A DNA stretch of 64,000 nucleotides from assembly GCA_039619475.1 (NCBI GenBank), contig CM077115.1, positions 489,449,352-489,513,351 on the forward strand, read 5' to 3'. Positions 42,404 to 52,939 of this stretch are shown here, one piece after another. Below the pieces are notes generated by a model. It had not been told where the DNA came from. It was given only the letters and a program-made list of their open reading frames with translations, and made no database searches. Positions within the stretch are counted from its first letter, which is position 1. Every line of letters starts with the position of its first letter. This DNA is from Icerya purchasi (taxonomy: Eukaryota > Arthropoda > Insecta > Hemiptera > Monophlebidae). The translations under genes were made by a program, and so were the position numbers.

Positions 42404-43759
42404 CTACGAAGGTTGGCGATCCACATGGATATTGTAATTTTGGATACAAAACAGCTCGACTGATGGTGCGTTGAACCAGCGGCGGAGGTCTTTTAGCCAA
42501 GAGTTCCGTCTACGTCCTATTGAACGTTTTCCGACGATTTTTCCTTGTAAAATTAAACTTAGAACCTCATACTTTGGCCCACGTAGAATATGCCCGAGAT
42601 ATTTCAGCTTTCTTTCCTTAATTGTGTTAAGTCCTTCTGGTTCCTTTTTCAGTCTGCTGAGTACCTCTTTGTTCGTGATCTTCTCGGTCCAGGAGATTCG
42701 GAGAATGCGTTGGTACGTATACAGCTCAAAAGCCTGTATGTTCTTCTCCAGGGCAGCGTCCAGAGTCCAGCTCTGGCAACCGTAATATAAAATCGAGAAA
42801 ACGTAACATCGGAGTTGCCGGAGTCTCAGCTCGAGGTTAAGTACGCATCTCGTGAATAAATTCTTCATTTTTATAAACGTTGACCTAGCCTGTTCAATTC
42901 TCCAGCGAATCTCTCTTCTTACGGTGCATGTGTCATCCAAGACAGTACCGAGATATTTCAATGAGTTGACTTGTTCTAACTCTATTCCGTTAATATTTAT
43001 TCTGCACCTTCTCTGTTTTTTGGCGAAGACCATGACTTTTGTTTTGGCGATGTTCACTGAGAGTTCGAAAAGCTTACTCTGTTGAACGACTCTGTCCATC
43101 ATTTCTTGAAGATCGTCTCGGGTTTCTGCTATCACAAGACTGTCGTCCGCATAACGATTGTTATTAATAGAGATGCCGTTCACTTTGATTCCTTTATCAA
43201 GCTCGCCCACGGCCTCCTTGAATATTGTCTCGGCGTATATGTTAAAAAGCAGAGGAGACAGCACGCATCCCTGCCGAACTCCTTTTTTTATGGACATTTC
43301 TTCAGATGTAGATGAGTCGATTTTTATTTCCGCTGTTTGATTCCAGTATAGTTGAGCAATAATACGAATATCTTGTCTGTCTATCCCAAGCGTTGTCAGT
43401 GTCTCCATCAGTTTATCGTGGCGGACGCAGTCGAAAGCTTTTTGATAATCAATAAAGCAAGCATAAACGTCGAGATTCGAATCACGGTAGCGCTGCACAA
43501 GAGTACGAATTGCAAACAGAGCGTTGCGCGTGCCTAGACCGCTGCGAAAATCAAACTGTGAATTTCCTATCTGCTCTTCACATCTCTTATAAATTCTTGT
43601 ATGTATGATTCTGAGGAAGATTTTTAGCGCGTGCGACATAAAACTGATCATTCGGTAATCATCACAGCTGCTGGAATTTGGCTTTTTAGGTATTGCGATA
43701 AATGTTGACTTCAGCCAGTCAACTGGAATCTTACTTGAGCGGTATATATTATTGAACAT
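42404..43759 (-). CDS. RTE-like reverse transcriptase domain (part of a broken ORF2)
   Basis: This 451-codon open frame holds the RT: FIAIPKKPNSSSCDDYRMIS, FDFRSGLGTRNALF, FIDYQKAFDCVRHDKLM, KKGVRQGCVLSPLLFNIYAE, RYADDSLVIAETRDDL and KYLGTVLDDTC, then the thumb and a C-terminal KYLGHILRGPKYE, KIVGKRSIGRRRNSWLKDLR. The catalytic YADD is intact. The listed ATG is internal: the frame continues upstream past a single TAG near 43787 into the linker, so this is the tail of a longer ORF2 and not a stand-alone gene. Without the endonuclease it cannot move itself. Confidence 0.9.
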   Translation of the reverse strand: MFNNIYRSSKIPVDWLKSTFIAIPKKPNSSSCDDYRMISFMSHALKIFLRIIHTRIYKRCEEQIGNSQFDFRSGLGTRNALFAIRTLVQRYRDSNLDVYACFIDYQKAFDCVRHDKLMETLTTLGIDRQDIRIIAQLYWNQTAEIKIDSSTSEEMSIKKGVRQGCVLSPLLFNIYAETIFKEAVGELDKGIKVNGISINNNRYADDSLVIAETRDDLQEMMDRVVQQSKLFELSVNIAKTKVMVFAKKQRRCRININGIELEQVNSLKYLGTVLDDTCTVRREIRWRIEQARSTFIKMKNLFTRCVLNLELRLRQLRCYVFSILYYGCQSWTLDAALEKNIQAFELYTYQRILRISWTEKITNKEVLSRLKKEPEGLNTIKERKLKYLGHILRGPKYEVLSLILQGKIVGKRSIGRRRNSWLKDLRRWFNAPSVELFCIQNYNIHVDRQPS

Positions 43760-43786
43760 TTGAGTCAGCTTTTTGAGACCACTGCC

Positions 43787-44660
43787 CTATAGGTCAGCGA
43801 TAAGCTTGAGGGTTTCAGCGTGTATTTTGTCTGAACCAACCGCTTTTCCATTTTTCTGACATTTAATAGCGTAAATCAGCTCCTCTTTGGTTATTGGTGG
43901 TGCCTCCTTGTTTTGATCGAGTTGGTTCTCGGGTATTGAAGTGCTTCTAACATCATCGAAGAGCCTGCTTATGTAATCTCTCCATACTCGTAGTTTTTCT
44001 TCTACACCAATAGCGATTGTACCATCCCTGTCACGGAGTTCGCCTATGTTGGGGTTCTTATAAGTGCCTGCTATTTCTTTCATTTTCTTGTACAAACTGA
44101 AGGAGTCGTGACTACGTTGAATGTTCTCAATTTCTTCACACTTCGCATTCCAAGACTCTTCCTTGGCGATTCTGCAAAGTCTGCGAACGACATTGTTCAC
44201 TCTTCTATATTCAGCTGCGTTGTTTTTGGCAAGACGTCTTTTTCCTATTATATCTATAATTTCGCCAGTCATTCATTTTTGGTTTTTGACAGCTTTTACA
44301 GTGTGTATTTGTTCATCTTGCACTTCATTCAGCACCCGTTTAAGATCTTTCCAAGGTAACACTGCTTCCGCAGTTGCGCACGGCTCTCAGTTTAGCTTTT
44401 CCTCTAGATATTGTGCGACTTGTGACTTGAAGACGCTATTTTTTAGTCTTGTAACGTCTATCTTTTTCTGTGTTCTTCTTTTGGGTTTCACTAAGCGGTG
44501 CATTTTTATTTTCGCGACTACCGGGTTGTGATCCGAGTCAATATCTGCACCCGGGTATGTTTTAACTGACTTGATGTATATACTTATGATATCTTTTACG
44601 GATCAGGATAAAGTCAATTTGATTTCGGACTACATTCTCAGTACTAGCATGCAGATCGTA
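43787..44660 (-). pseudogene. RTE-like ORF2: endonuclease C-terminus and linker
   Basis: Upstream of the RT on the minus strand: ENVVRNQIDFILIRKRY, then after a frameshift near 44560 KTYPGADIDSDHNPVVAKI, the SDHNP end of an AP-type endonuclease. The linker then runs to 43787 and includes LRDRDGTIAIGVEEKLRVW and ITKEELIYAIKCQKNGKAVG. In-frame stops occur at about 44377 (TGA), 44274 (TGA) and 43787 (TAG). The 5' end is lost at the mariner junction. Confidence 0.85.
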
Positions 44661-45030
44661 TTTTGAGTTTCCAGAGGGTCAAACTGTGAACCAAAATTAT
44701 TATTCGCAGTGTTGGTAACCCCGCGAGAGCGAGTTCGTAGAAGAAGAGCGGAGGTGCGGCAAAACAAGTGTCGTGGATCCTGCATCAAGACAACGCGCCT
44801 GCCCATAACGCGCTGTCTGTGAAGCAGTTTTTAGCTGATAAAAACATTTCAGTGCTCGAACACGCGCTCTATTCACCAAACTTGGCTCCGTGCGGTTTTT
44901 TTTTTGTTTCCGAAGGTGAAGTCTGCCCTAAAAAGAACTCATTTTGAATCAATGGAAGAGGTGAAACAAAAACGGCGCAACCTTTGAACGGCCTTACAGA
45001 AAAGGACTCGATAGAAAAAATACTACTATA
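44660..45030 (+). pseudogene. Mariner transposase, C-terminal part
   Basis: Frame pieces read FPEGQTVNQNYY, PRERVRRRRAEVR, SWILHQDNAPAHNALSVKQF and YSPNLAPCGFFF, then LTEKDSIEK. HQDNAPAH carries the second catalytic aspartate of mariner, and the YSPDLAP-CDFFLF motif is degraded (the third catalytic aspartate is G in PCGF). Frameshifts are present. Sequence continues into the right inverted repeat. Confidence 0.85.
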
Positions 45031-45133
45031 GCTACAAAGTTAGTGGACACTTCAAGGTCTCTTCTGTCGTACTTGTTTCTCTTCTTACTCCTCTAGGGCA
45101 CCTATAGCGCGCGCGCGCAGTCTCGTTATTTAA

Positions 45134-45970
45134 TAGCCACACTTTGCATTATAACGGTTAGTAACTGCAATTTTTGGACATTCATTTATTTATTTAGCTA
45201 TTATTGGCAGTTTACGGAAGAAAAATACTTATAAGGATATTTTTATGCAAACATATGTGTTTGGTGTCGTTGCAAGAGAAACGATTAGAACGACGTAAAA
45301 TTTTCATAGTTTTCAGACGTTTGGCACTCCACAGTGTCGGTATAAGTTCATTTTACAGAATTGAACGGAGATTTAAAACCCGCGGGGGGGGGGGGGGTAA
45401 ATAGTTTTACTGAACGGAAAATGGTAACAAAAAGCTGGAGATGGAAGATACAGAAAACTTTTAAAACCTGCTACTAGGCCTAAATTACGCGCAATATAAG
45501 ACATATATTTTCGATAATAGAAATCTGTCACGAAAGAATAGGATTTTCAGCAAGCCTTAAATTCTGCACTAATGGGCTGGCCGACGCTGGTTTTGTAGAG
45601 GTGTTCGAGAGAATCACGCATTTAGAGTTAAATGTTGCAATTGTGCAAATTCGGCGGGGAACATTTTTAATAATGGTCGAAAGTCGACCGTACACTTGGC
45701 TACGTGTAGTTAAATTTGGCGGGAGTACTTGAAAACTTTTGAGCAATTTCTTGAAGTTATGCCCTGTATCATCTCGATGTGTTATCGTCATTATTCTTTG
45801 AATTCCTAAAAAGCTGGTACTTCTCGCGTCTTTCGTCGTCCGAATGGAACTGACGTTCGGTACAGTTTGCGAAAAAAAAAAAAAAAATATTAATCCGAAA
45901 GGAATTCTGCTTGCACTTATGTGCGAGAAAAAATCTCCAAATTAGCGGCTCCGTAATTAAAATTTGCCGG
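45134..45970. other. No recognised gene; G run
   Basis: A 13-base G run lies near 45383-45396. A segment at 45528-45791 is open on the minus strand for 87 codons, and partly on the plus, without recognisable domains. Nothing else noted. Confidence 0.4.
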
Positions 45971-45973
45971 AAA

Positions 45974-46150
45974 TCTATATAAATAAAAATTAAATGCTGT
46001 TCGTTGGTAAGCACGCATCACTTGAGAACGACTGAACCGATTTGGCTAATTTTTTTCTTTCTTTTAAATAGTCGTAATAGCCTGAATGAGATTTTTAGGC
46101 GGGGAAAAAAGTTGCCCAGAAAATTGGAAAATCCGGGATAAACTGAAAGT
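45974..46150 (+). mobile_element. Possible Helitron-type 5' end or widespread insect repeat
   Basis: The stretch opens TCTATATAAATAAAAATTAA and contains GAGAACGACTGAACCGATTT then GGCTAATTTTT. This wording is common in insect repeats often classed as Helitron ends (5' TC). No 3' CTRR end or hairpin was located and no Rep/helicase is present. Assignment rests on recalled similarity only. Confidence 0.35.
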
Positions 46151-47575
46151 GCTTTTTTCTATGAGATTTTTATATGAACTAAGAACCGTAACTCACGATT
46201 CGAGCGATAGATATATTCGTTTTTTACGTTGTAAATCCTGGTCCTGAAGAAGTTTTTAGGAAAAGGTAAAAAATTCGAGACAATCACAAAGGGAAGTCGG
46301 AAATTCGGACATACTGCAAAAATCATAATGTTTGTATGCACACTTTCGATCATAACCGACTTAGGAACGACATTTTGATCTTTTTTTTTTTTTTTCATAT
46401 GGTTCGTTATGCTTTCAGGATGGAAATAACTCGATTGAATATTTTCAATTTGAAAAACAAAAAAATCCGGAAAATGTGCAGGAAAATCTGGAAAAGCGCA
46501 TTCCAGCCTAAATTAAAACAAAATTACATTTGTTTTACTTTTGTGTATGTAGTTATTTCATTTCTATTCCAATTTATTTCGTTACGTAAGCAAATGTCGT
46601 TTGACAGCTGATTATCAAATTGCGAATCAAATCAATATTGTGTATCGTAAAGCATTGCAATGATCGAAATAGTGATGTCGCAGCAATCCGATTTGTTTAC
46701 TTGAACATGAATTTGTTGCTCGTACATCGATGGTCGTGAACGTGAAAATTTTCGAGCAGATAGAAAAATTCAATATTTCAAACACTTCAACTTTTAAGCG
46801 AACTCAAAAACAAAAAGGGAGGAGAGAAGGACTCACACTCCTCTCGATGGACTAACACAACTATGTGTCTTCTAAAATCCTATCCGAGTAGACTTTTCGC
46901 GCGGAACACCCGATGTAGACACTTTTATTGCCAGCCTAATAGGTACCAATGACCCCAGGTCCTCAGTGCGACAACCTGACGGAATTCCAACTCCTTCACA
47001 AATTCCCCCGCTAAAAAAAAAAAATCAAAGCGCAAACTCCTGAAATCAGTTGAAAATAATATCACTCAAAGCTCACGCAGCCCTCATTCGAAATTTTGTT
47101 ATACTAATAGAATTAGAAAAATCCTTAAACGTCAACGAGAATATAGCTTTATAAACAACACAGATGGCTTTGCTTCCCGACAATTACTTTTTCCGAGCTA
47201 ATAAAAAAAGCCAAGCTTTATTTTTCAACCTACCTTTAAATAGACAGACACTATCGGCTTGCAGTTTTTAGATTCGCAGATCCGACGGTTCGCGACATCC
47301 TGCAACAGAAGGCTGTAAACATTTCAAGAAATAACATAAGCGACATAAAATCCTCTGCTATTTTAAAGTTTAACTTTATACGAAATTATTATGCTAATAA
47401 ATATTAAAAGGAGTTTAAATTTTCCCATTATTTTCACTATTATTCAAATCGAGTGAATACTTGATTCGACTGGTAATTATGTTTTTTTTTTATAATTTAT
47501 TTTCGGATAATTTTCCATTAATACTTTTGGAAGGACGCGTGAAAATAATAATAAACTAGAAGCGTATTATTTGAA
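46151..47575. other. No recognised gene
   Basis: A GC-richer block at 46850-47013 is followed by an A run (47014-47025) and may be a retroelement 3' end. Otherwise AT-rich with nothing supported. Confidence 0.4.
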
Positions 47576-47830
47576 ATTTATGTTTGGGGAACTGGTTCAA
47601 AACCAGTTCATAATTTACGCTGAGATTGTAAGTCTCAGCAATGTACTTCAGCCGCCCCTAACATGGGAAACAGACGCTGACCAGATAGCCGCCTCATTGG
47701 GGACAGACGCTTCTGGATTTGGTTGCCGCTTGGAAAGCAGCGGGTGAGGCATATTTACCCAGGCGACCTCAGCTCGCCAAGGGGTTTTTTTAGACAGTCG
47801 TAGGACGGCAAAGTTTTGTAAGCAGTTTCC
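47576..47830. other. GC-richer non-coding block of unknown origin
   Basis: It contains small hairpins (ACTGGTTCAAAACCAGT; GAGATTGTAAGTCTC) and GC-rich text unlike its neighbours. It directly precedes the RTE-like C-terminus. It might be a separate short element; no family recognised. Confidence 0.35.
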
Positions 47831-48195
47831 AACCTGCTCCTTTACATCCTCATGCCCACAGAAAGACTAACCAAAAATATAATCGATTTTTTTGATGAAA
47901 ATCAGAATATGCGAATAGGTTGGTTTGTGGAAGTTAAAAGAAGGACACTAAAACGAAATGAAGATAGAAGAAGAAGAAATTCAAGATAGACAAATATACT
48001 TAGAACAAAAAATAGCAATGTTCAAAAGCTTTAAAGAAAAACAGAAAAAGAAAACTGGCAAAATATGGACGGAGGAAAGAAACGAAGAACACCGGCAGAG
48101 GATGAAGAAATATTGGCTGGAGAGGAAGGCGATGAATCGTGCTTAAATTATTTTACGCGGTCCTTAGATGGCCAAACTCGAAAAAAAAAAAAAAA
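47830..48195 (+). pseudogene. RTE-like ORF2 C-terminus with 3' end
   Basis: Plus-strand reading LMPTERLTKNIIDFFDENQN, then after frame changes EEIQDRQIYLEQKIAMFKSF and KTGKIWTEERNEEHRQRMKK, with YWLERKA ending near 48140. The WTEERxxxHxxRMKxYW tail and the 3' end GATGGCCAAACTCG plus poly(A) (48181-48195) match the minus-strand copy ending at 27843. 5'-truncated. Confidence 0.75.
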
Positions 48196-51062
48196 CTAGA
48201 AGCGGTCCGTGTAGGAAAGTTAAGAACCACTGGGGTCTAATTCTGAACTTAAACTATCAGTAGCATTCCACCGAAATCGTATACTTACAGGAGTCTTATT
48301 TGAAAGAGTCTAATAATCCTGCAGTTTAGAATCGTATGAGTTCAGTGAACGATATTCAGGCAACAATTGTCAATCTGAGATTATTTCTTCAAACAATCGC
48401 TTAAGAAATATGCAACTGCTGTATCTAACACACTTGAGGATTCAGATGAGTTATAAATGCTTCTATTGCAGATTAAAGTTTCACTAATTTTCAATCTCTC
48501 CCTCCTCCGTATGGGGGGACCAATACTAAGGAATATGGAACAATTGGCATTAAAAAAAATTACACTAAATAATAATCTAGTTATTCTTTCACCTATCTCT
48601 TAATTTCAGACCAACTTACAGTACCTTATGAACAATTAAGTATTAGTATTATCCATACCTTCCGCAAAATTAGAGTCAAAACTCAGTTATACCTTCCCCG
48701 TCTTCATACATATTACATTATTGTCGCAGAACTAATCCACATACCTCAACAGTTTTATATTCCTCAACTAATCAAACACAATACAAAATATTAACTATTT
48801 AAGCCAGGCTTGACGCCGAAGTTCCAATTATGTTTCGTCCGCCTCTGTAGACCCAGGAGAGTTCCCCGTGCTGGTGTCTCGAAACTGAAGTAGCAGTTAA
48901 CTGTGAAAAACGCGAATTAAAGAAAATCATCACATTCGGCTTTCTTCCGGAACGTCGTACCACGGCACGTTTCCGCGCTAAAAATCAAGAATCGCGCCAC
49001 GCTTCTATTTTATCAGTATCCAACATTCCGTCAAATCGCTCCTCTTTCGGAAAAATTAAAAGGAATTAATCGCAGCAGCCGTTATAGCATTTAAGCAAAA
49101 ATGACGCCACTAATACGATCCTAGTTAATAGTGTTTACCGCTTGCTACACTCATCTTCCGCATCATACTCTGATGCCCTCAAAACTCGAAAAACCGGCAA
49201 AAATCGTCAGCTGTTTCTCAAGAGTCGGCATTTTTCCCGAATACTTTTCTCCTCTAAAATATTACAAGATGCTTTTATAATTCGTTTTAATTCCCCGTAA
49301 GTATAACAGTAACCGAATGAATAAATGGAAATCGAAGATTTTCCTTCGACTTTAAAAGCAAACATACCTGTTCATACGACGAACCGTGGCTTTTCGCGTA
49401 ATTTGTGAAACCTACAGCAAAAGCTCAGCAACATGATGTTGCGGTCGTTATATAGTCGGCAGAGTGGGTAGAAAGAGGAGATGCTATAGTTTGCAGCACG
49501 TTTTGAGAATGTGACAGGATAGGGTTTTTGTGAGAAACTAATAAAGAGAAGAGTATACTTTGTTGGTTCTTTGATTTCAGCTATTTCCGAACGAATTAAG
49601 TTTTAATTATTTAACTCTTCTTTTTATCGATTCTGCGTGGAGGTTTCTGGTTGACAGGAAAGAAAAAAAAAAAGAGGACTCGGGAGGGAAGATGAAGTTT
49701 TTTAAATCTCCAGTTTTTTCTCTTCTTTTTAAATTTTTTGAACATATAGTAATCGGATAAAAGATGATAGCACGCTGTTTTTCACTTTGCTTTTTATTTC
49801 TGGTAAATATTGTTCAGAAATATAATTTTTTCACATTTACCTTCGCTAGATGAATTCTAAAAAGCGTTCTCATTTTTAAAAAGATAAACGATTTATTTAA
49901 CGTGAAAAAAAAAAAAATTTTAAAATCGACAGGTCTAAACAAAGGGATACCAAAAGGACTTTTTTGAAAACTTTTCTTTTTACGAAGTTTCCCACTTAAC
50001 AAAAACAACTCTTATCCTACTCTTGTATTTTCATACGCCAGTCAGGCCTTCATATGTCCAAAATCCTACTTTACTTAAAAGCCTTTTCATAAACTAAATA
50101 AAACTAAATCCGCCAATACTCCATTATCTATTTCCCAGACTTCTTTCTAATTAACCTCCAGCATCGTCCAGCTCTGAATCATCCTAATAACTTAAGTAAT
50201 AATTACTCTGATGCTAATGTTGTCAAGATTTCGACTTCCAGTAATAATTCTTCAAGTTAACTGTCCTTAATATCATTCATTTTTTCGATAGAAATTACGG
50301 GGATCTACTTTCTTCTCACCACATAGCTCTAACTGTTAATTTTATCACTAAGCTCGCATAGCGATCAAACTCATATTACAGATAATTAGGCTGAAGAGAA
50401 AAAAAAGTTTCCTCCGACATGCCCCAAGTTGCCGCTTTCTATGTGACTTTTGCGCATGTTCTATTGAACCGCACGGATTACTACAATGAATGTATTATAA
50501 GAAAAAGCGAGAGTTTATGTGGCATACATCGGCTATGGAATTACCTGCTGTATTTACATGATTTTATACTCCACAATTCTAAAATGCAGCCTCGTTTTAA
50601 AAATTCCCTATTTGAAAAAAAACCCAGACCATATCTAATTAACGAAAAACATATAAAAATTACTTTTTACTTCACTTCAAGTATTACGAGGTTACTGTAT
50701 AACTCCTACAAACAAATACGGTAAAGAAAATAAAGTATTATTAGATCCTAGCCACGAAATAACACTGTGCTTCTAATGTTTTGCTGTTCAGTCGTGATCA
50801 AGTGCTACTTCAGTCACGATATGGCCAGTTTATAGTGTTCTATTTATCTTATTTCGGCATCCGTGTGATCCACGATGGCCATGTTTGCTGCAAAGGTCTG
50901 TTACAAAAAGCAAGTTCCCCAACTTGTTTTTGTGTTTTTATAATGGCGCAGCGGATCCTTAAATAGCAGCATGATGATAATAGTAATAATAATAATGGAA
51001 AAGTAAATGGTAGAATGGAATAGTTTAAATTTAATGAAAGAGTAGTTAATATAAATGAAAGG
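48196..51062. other. No recognised gene
   Basis: AT-rich with short A/T runs. A 101-codon frame at 50419-50724 (plus) has no recognisable domain. Nothing else supported. Confidence 0.45.
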
Positions 51063-51122
51063 TTTTTTTTTTCTTCCATGCCATGTGCAGCAGCTAGGCT
51101 AGGAGCATGGCTTGCAAATTTA

Positions 51123-51655
51123 TTATATTTTATAAAATAGGTTTACTGATTTGAAAAGATCGAGAAGGGATGCGAAGGATGACGAATCCTGGAATAGGAG
51201 TGACAAAGGAAGATATTGCAGAGGGAAGCTAGAGCATAGGTTAAGTATCTTTGGACATTCAGTTAGGTGGGGGATGGTGATAGGAACTTCACATCTGTCA
51301 TATATTGGTGGAGCAAGCTTCTGAAATATATATGCATGTGTGAGGATGGAATGGTCGATACGTAGGCGGTACAGCACTACTTGATCCTTTCGACCTTCTG
51401 GCTGAAATTTCTAATCGCGAACTGATGGTTTGACTGCATGTAGGTGTGATGGATTTTGCTGTTCCGTCCATTTTTTCTGCCATAATTTCCAAAAAAGGTT
51501 TTTACTTGCTTCCTTGACATCGCCGGGTGGAATCTGACTTCGTGGTACCGGAAGTATTTTTGATGCCTCTTTGGCGGCATGATCGGCCATGAGGTTTTCT
51601 GGTATCTTTGCGTGACCAGGAACCCACAGGAAGGTTACCCTCGGTGGTAGAAACC
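51123..51655 (-). pseudogene. RNase H second half and zinc-finger tail
   Basis: On the minus strand: VTFLWVPGHAKIPENLMADH then AAKEAS (51545-51635), the WVPGH...AD motif of LINE RNase H. Then, after a stop or shift, LYRLRIDHSILTHAYIFQKL, CEVPITIPHLTECP, the RLRxxHxxLTH and zinc-finger end, ending near 51123. One cysteine pair of the finger appears degraded (YDRCEVP). Confidence 0.75.
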
Positions 51656-51659
51656 AAAG

Positions 51660-52246
51660 TAATACATATTACATCTATCACCGGGGGGTAAATTTACGAA
51701 TTGACAACACTGATGACTCAGTGCTAATCAAATTAATAAGTACAATCCCTAATCATATACTAGAGGGAAAAAAAATTGGTGCGTGGAAAAAAGAGGTGCA
51801 AAAATGGTTGAAGGAATGGTGCAAAAATGGTTGAAGGAATGGCGCAAAAATGGTTGAAGGAATGGTGCAAAAATGGTTGAAGGAATGGTGCAAAAATAGT
51901 TGAAGGAATGGTGCAAAAATGGTTGAAGGAATGGTGCAAAAATGGTTGAAGGAATGGTGCAAAGATTGAAGATCCAAGTCTCGTCCTTTATCTCATTACT
52001 ATGTGATGGTTCTTTTCTGTTTACGGTTTTGTTAGTTTTTGACTTTGTCGTGTCCTTCCTGGATTTTAGGCTCTCACTGATCAGTCTGTTATTATTGTTA
52101 GTTTCGAAATAATTTAAGTTAGTTTTAATTTATTGTACTATATACCTATTATAATAAACGTTGATAAGAGTGTTGGGCACTCACACAACGTGCATATTTG
52201 CCCTGTGAGACCCACAACTTATTCTAAAAAAAAAAAAAAAAAAAAA
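51660..52246 (+). mobile_element. LINE 3' end with conserved hairpin (copy 2) inside RNase H
   Basis: Plus-strand insertion ending TGTTGGGCACTCACA, loop, TGTGAGACCCACAACTTAT and an A run at 52226-52246. CTCACA pairs with TGTGAG where copy 1 has CCCGCA with TGCGGG. The left part holds a 23-bp minisatellite. Its flanks are the two halves of one RNase H gene, so this is an insertion. The left limit is approximate and no TSD was read. Confidence 0.75.
51796..51964. repeat. 23-bp minisatellite, seven copies plus a partial
   Basis: The unit GTGCAAAAATGGTTGAAGGA plus ATG is repeated at 51796, 51819, 51842, 51865, 51888, 51911 and 51934, with a partial unit at 51957. Only two single-base differences are visible among the seven units, implying recent expansion. 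Confidence 0.95.
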
Positions 52247-52249
52247 TTA

Positions 52250-52630
52250 TAAGGATTATATTTATAGAGTCAGCTATTGAATGGTTTGATTTTTGTTGGA
52301 TGTTCTGTAAATCTGCCAGTAAGTCCGTGGCTATTGTTATTGTATGTTGGTTTGATTTACCCGCGTGTTCCAAAGCTAGCAGGATGCCATACAATTCTGC
52401 GGATAGAGCGGAGAATAGCGGCGGAAGCGAAAATCTGGGAATAACGTTTTGATTAACTACGACTGCGCAGCCAGCAAATTCTGCCCTTGTGCCATCTGAG
52501 TAATACAATCTATTTCTCTGGAACGAGAGTAGTTTATGGACTATGAAGAAGTGAGAGTGCTTGTTTGGCAGCAGCGAATAGTCAAATGAGCTGAGTTTCG
52601 CTGCCCATGGTGGGAAGATTTTTGCAGGTT
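52250..52630 (-). pseudogene. RNase H first half
   Basis: The minus-strand frame reads PPWAAKLSSFDYSLLPNKHS upstream, then YYSDGTRAEFAGCAVVV, LFSALSAELYGILLALEHAG and TIATDLLADLQNIQQ. These give the D (SDGT), E (SAELYGI) and D (ATDLL) of RNase H. The frame ends at the A run of the inserted LINE. Confidence 0.8.
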
Positions 52631-52939
52631 AAGTTTGGTTGATGACCAAATAGTTTTACGCCAGGCCAGGAAAAAAGGAAACCCTACAGTCGATTTTAAG
52701 TGAATTCGCTCGATTTTATTTATTTATTTATTTTTTTGATTAATTACGGATGATCAGAAACGTTTTTTTTTTTTTTGTGCCTAAATTATCTAAATATTTC
52801 AAGCAAGAAAAGATAAACTACTTTCAAGTTGCCGAAGTAACATGAAAAAGAAAAAGAAATTATAATTATACGAGTACAAACTAAAGAACAACCTCGGATA
52901 AAGCTGTTCTTTTAAGCGCCTGTAAACACTTTATATAAC

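Larger units (their letters stand above)
42378..44660 (-). mobile_element. Nearly complete RTE-like LINE ORF2 inserted in mariner
   Basis: The minus-strand element runs from within the endonuclease domain (44660) to a 3' end with a GAGACGGCGTATGAAGAAGA tail near 42380. The same 3' end occurs at 38647. No TSD was found, consistent with the lost mariner sequence. It is truncated at its 5' end, with no ORF1 or endonuclease N-terminus. Confidence 0.85.
41989..45133 (+). mobile_element. Mariner transposon split by a LINE
   Basis: The ends are long inverted repeats: TTAAATAAGGAGACTGCGCG at 41989 is answered by the inverse CGCGCAGTCTCGTTATTTAA ending at 45133. Matching continues inward about 100 bp (through CCCTAG, GAGTAAG and GAAGTG). 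A TA dinucleotide lies at each end, as expected for mariner. The two transposase halves lie at 42165-42375 and 44660-45030 on the plus strand, separated by a minus-strand LINE. The middle of the transposase is missing, so the mariner was already deleted or lost sequence at insertion. Confidence 0.9.
51063..52630 (-). mobile_element. I-like LINE with RNase H, split by a later insertion
   Basis: The minus-strand element has its 3' end at 51063, a T run (51063-51071) preceded on that strand by CTGCTGCACATGGCATGG. RNase H is cut in two: the first half at 52250-52520 and the second at 51540-51655. Between them lies a plus-strand LINE tail (51660-52246). The 3' end resembles the one at 32665-32717. 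Confidence 0.8.

Noticed and set aside
51063..51100. GC-rich word CATGCCATG...CATGGC as a regulatory palindrome
   Set aside because: It is part of the LINE 3' end shared with 32665-32717.
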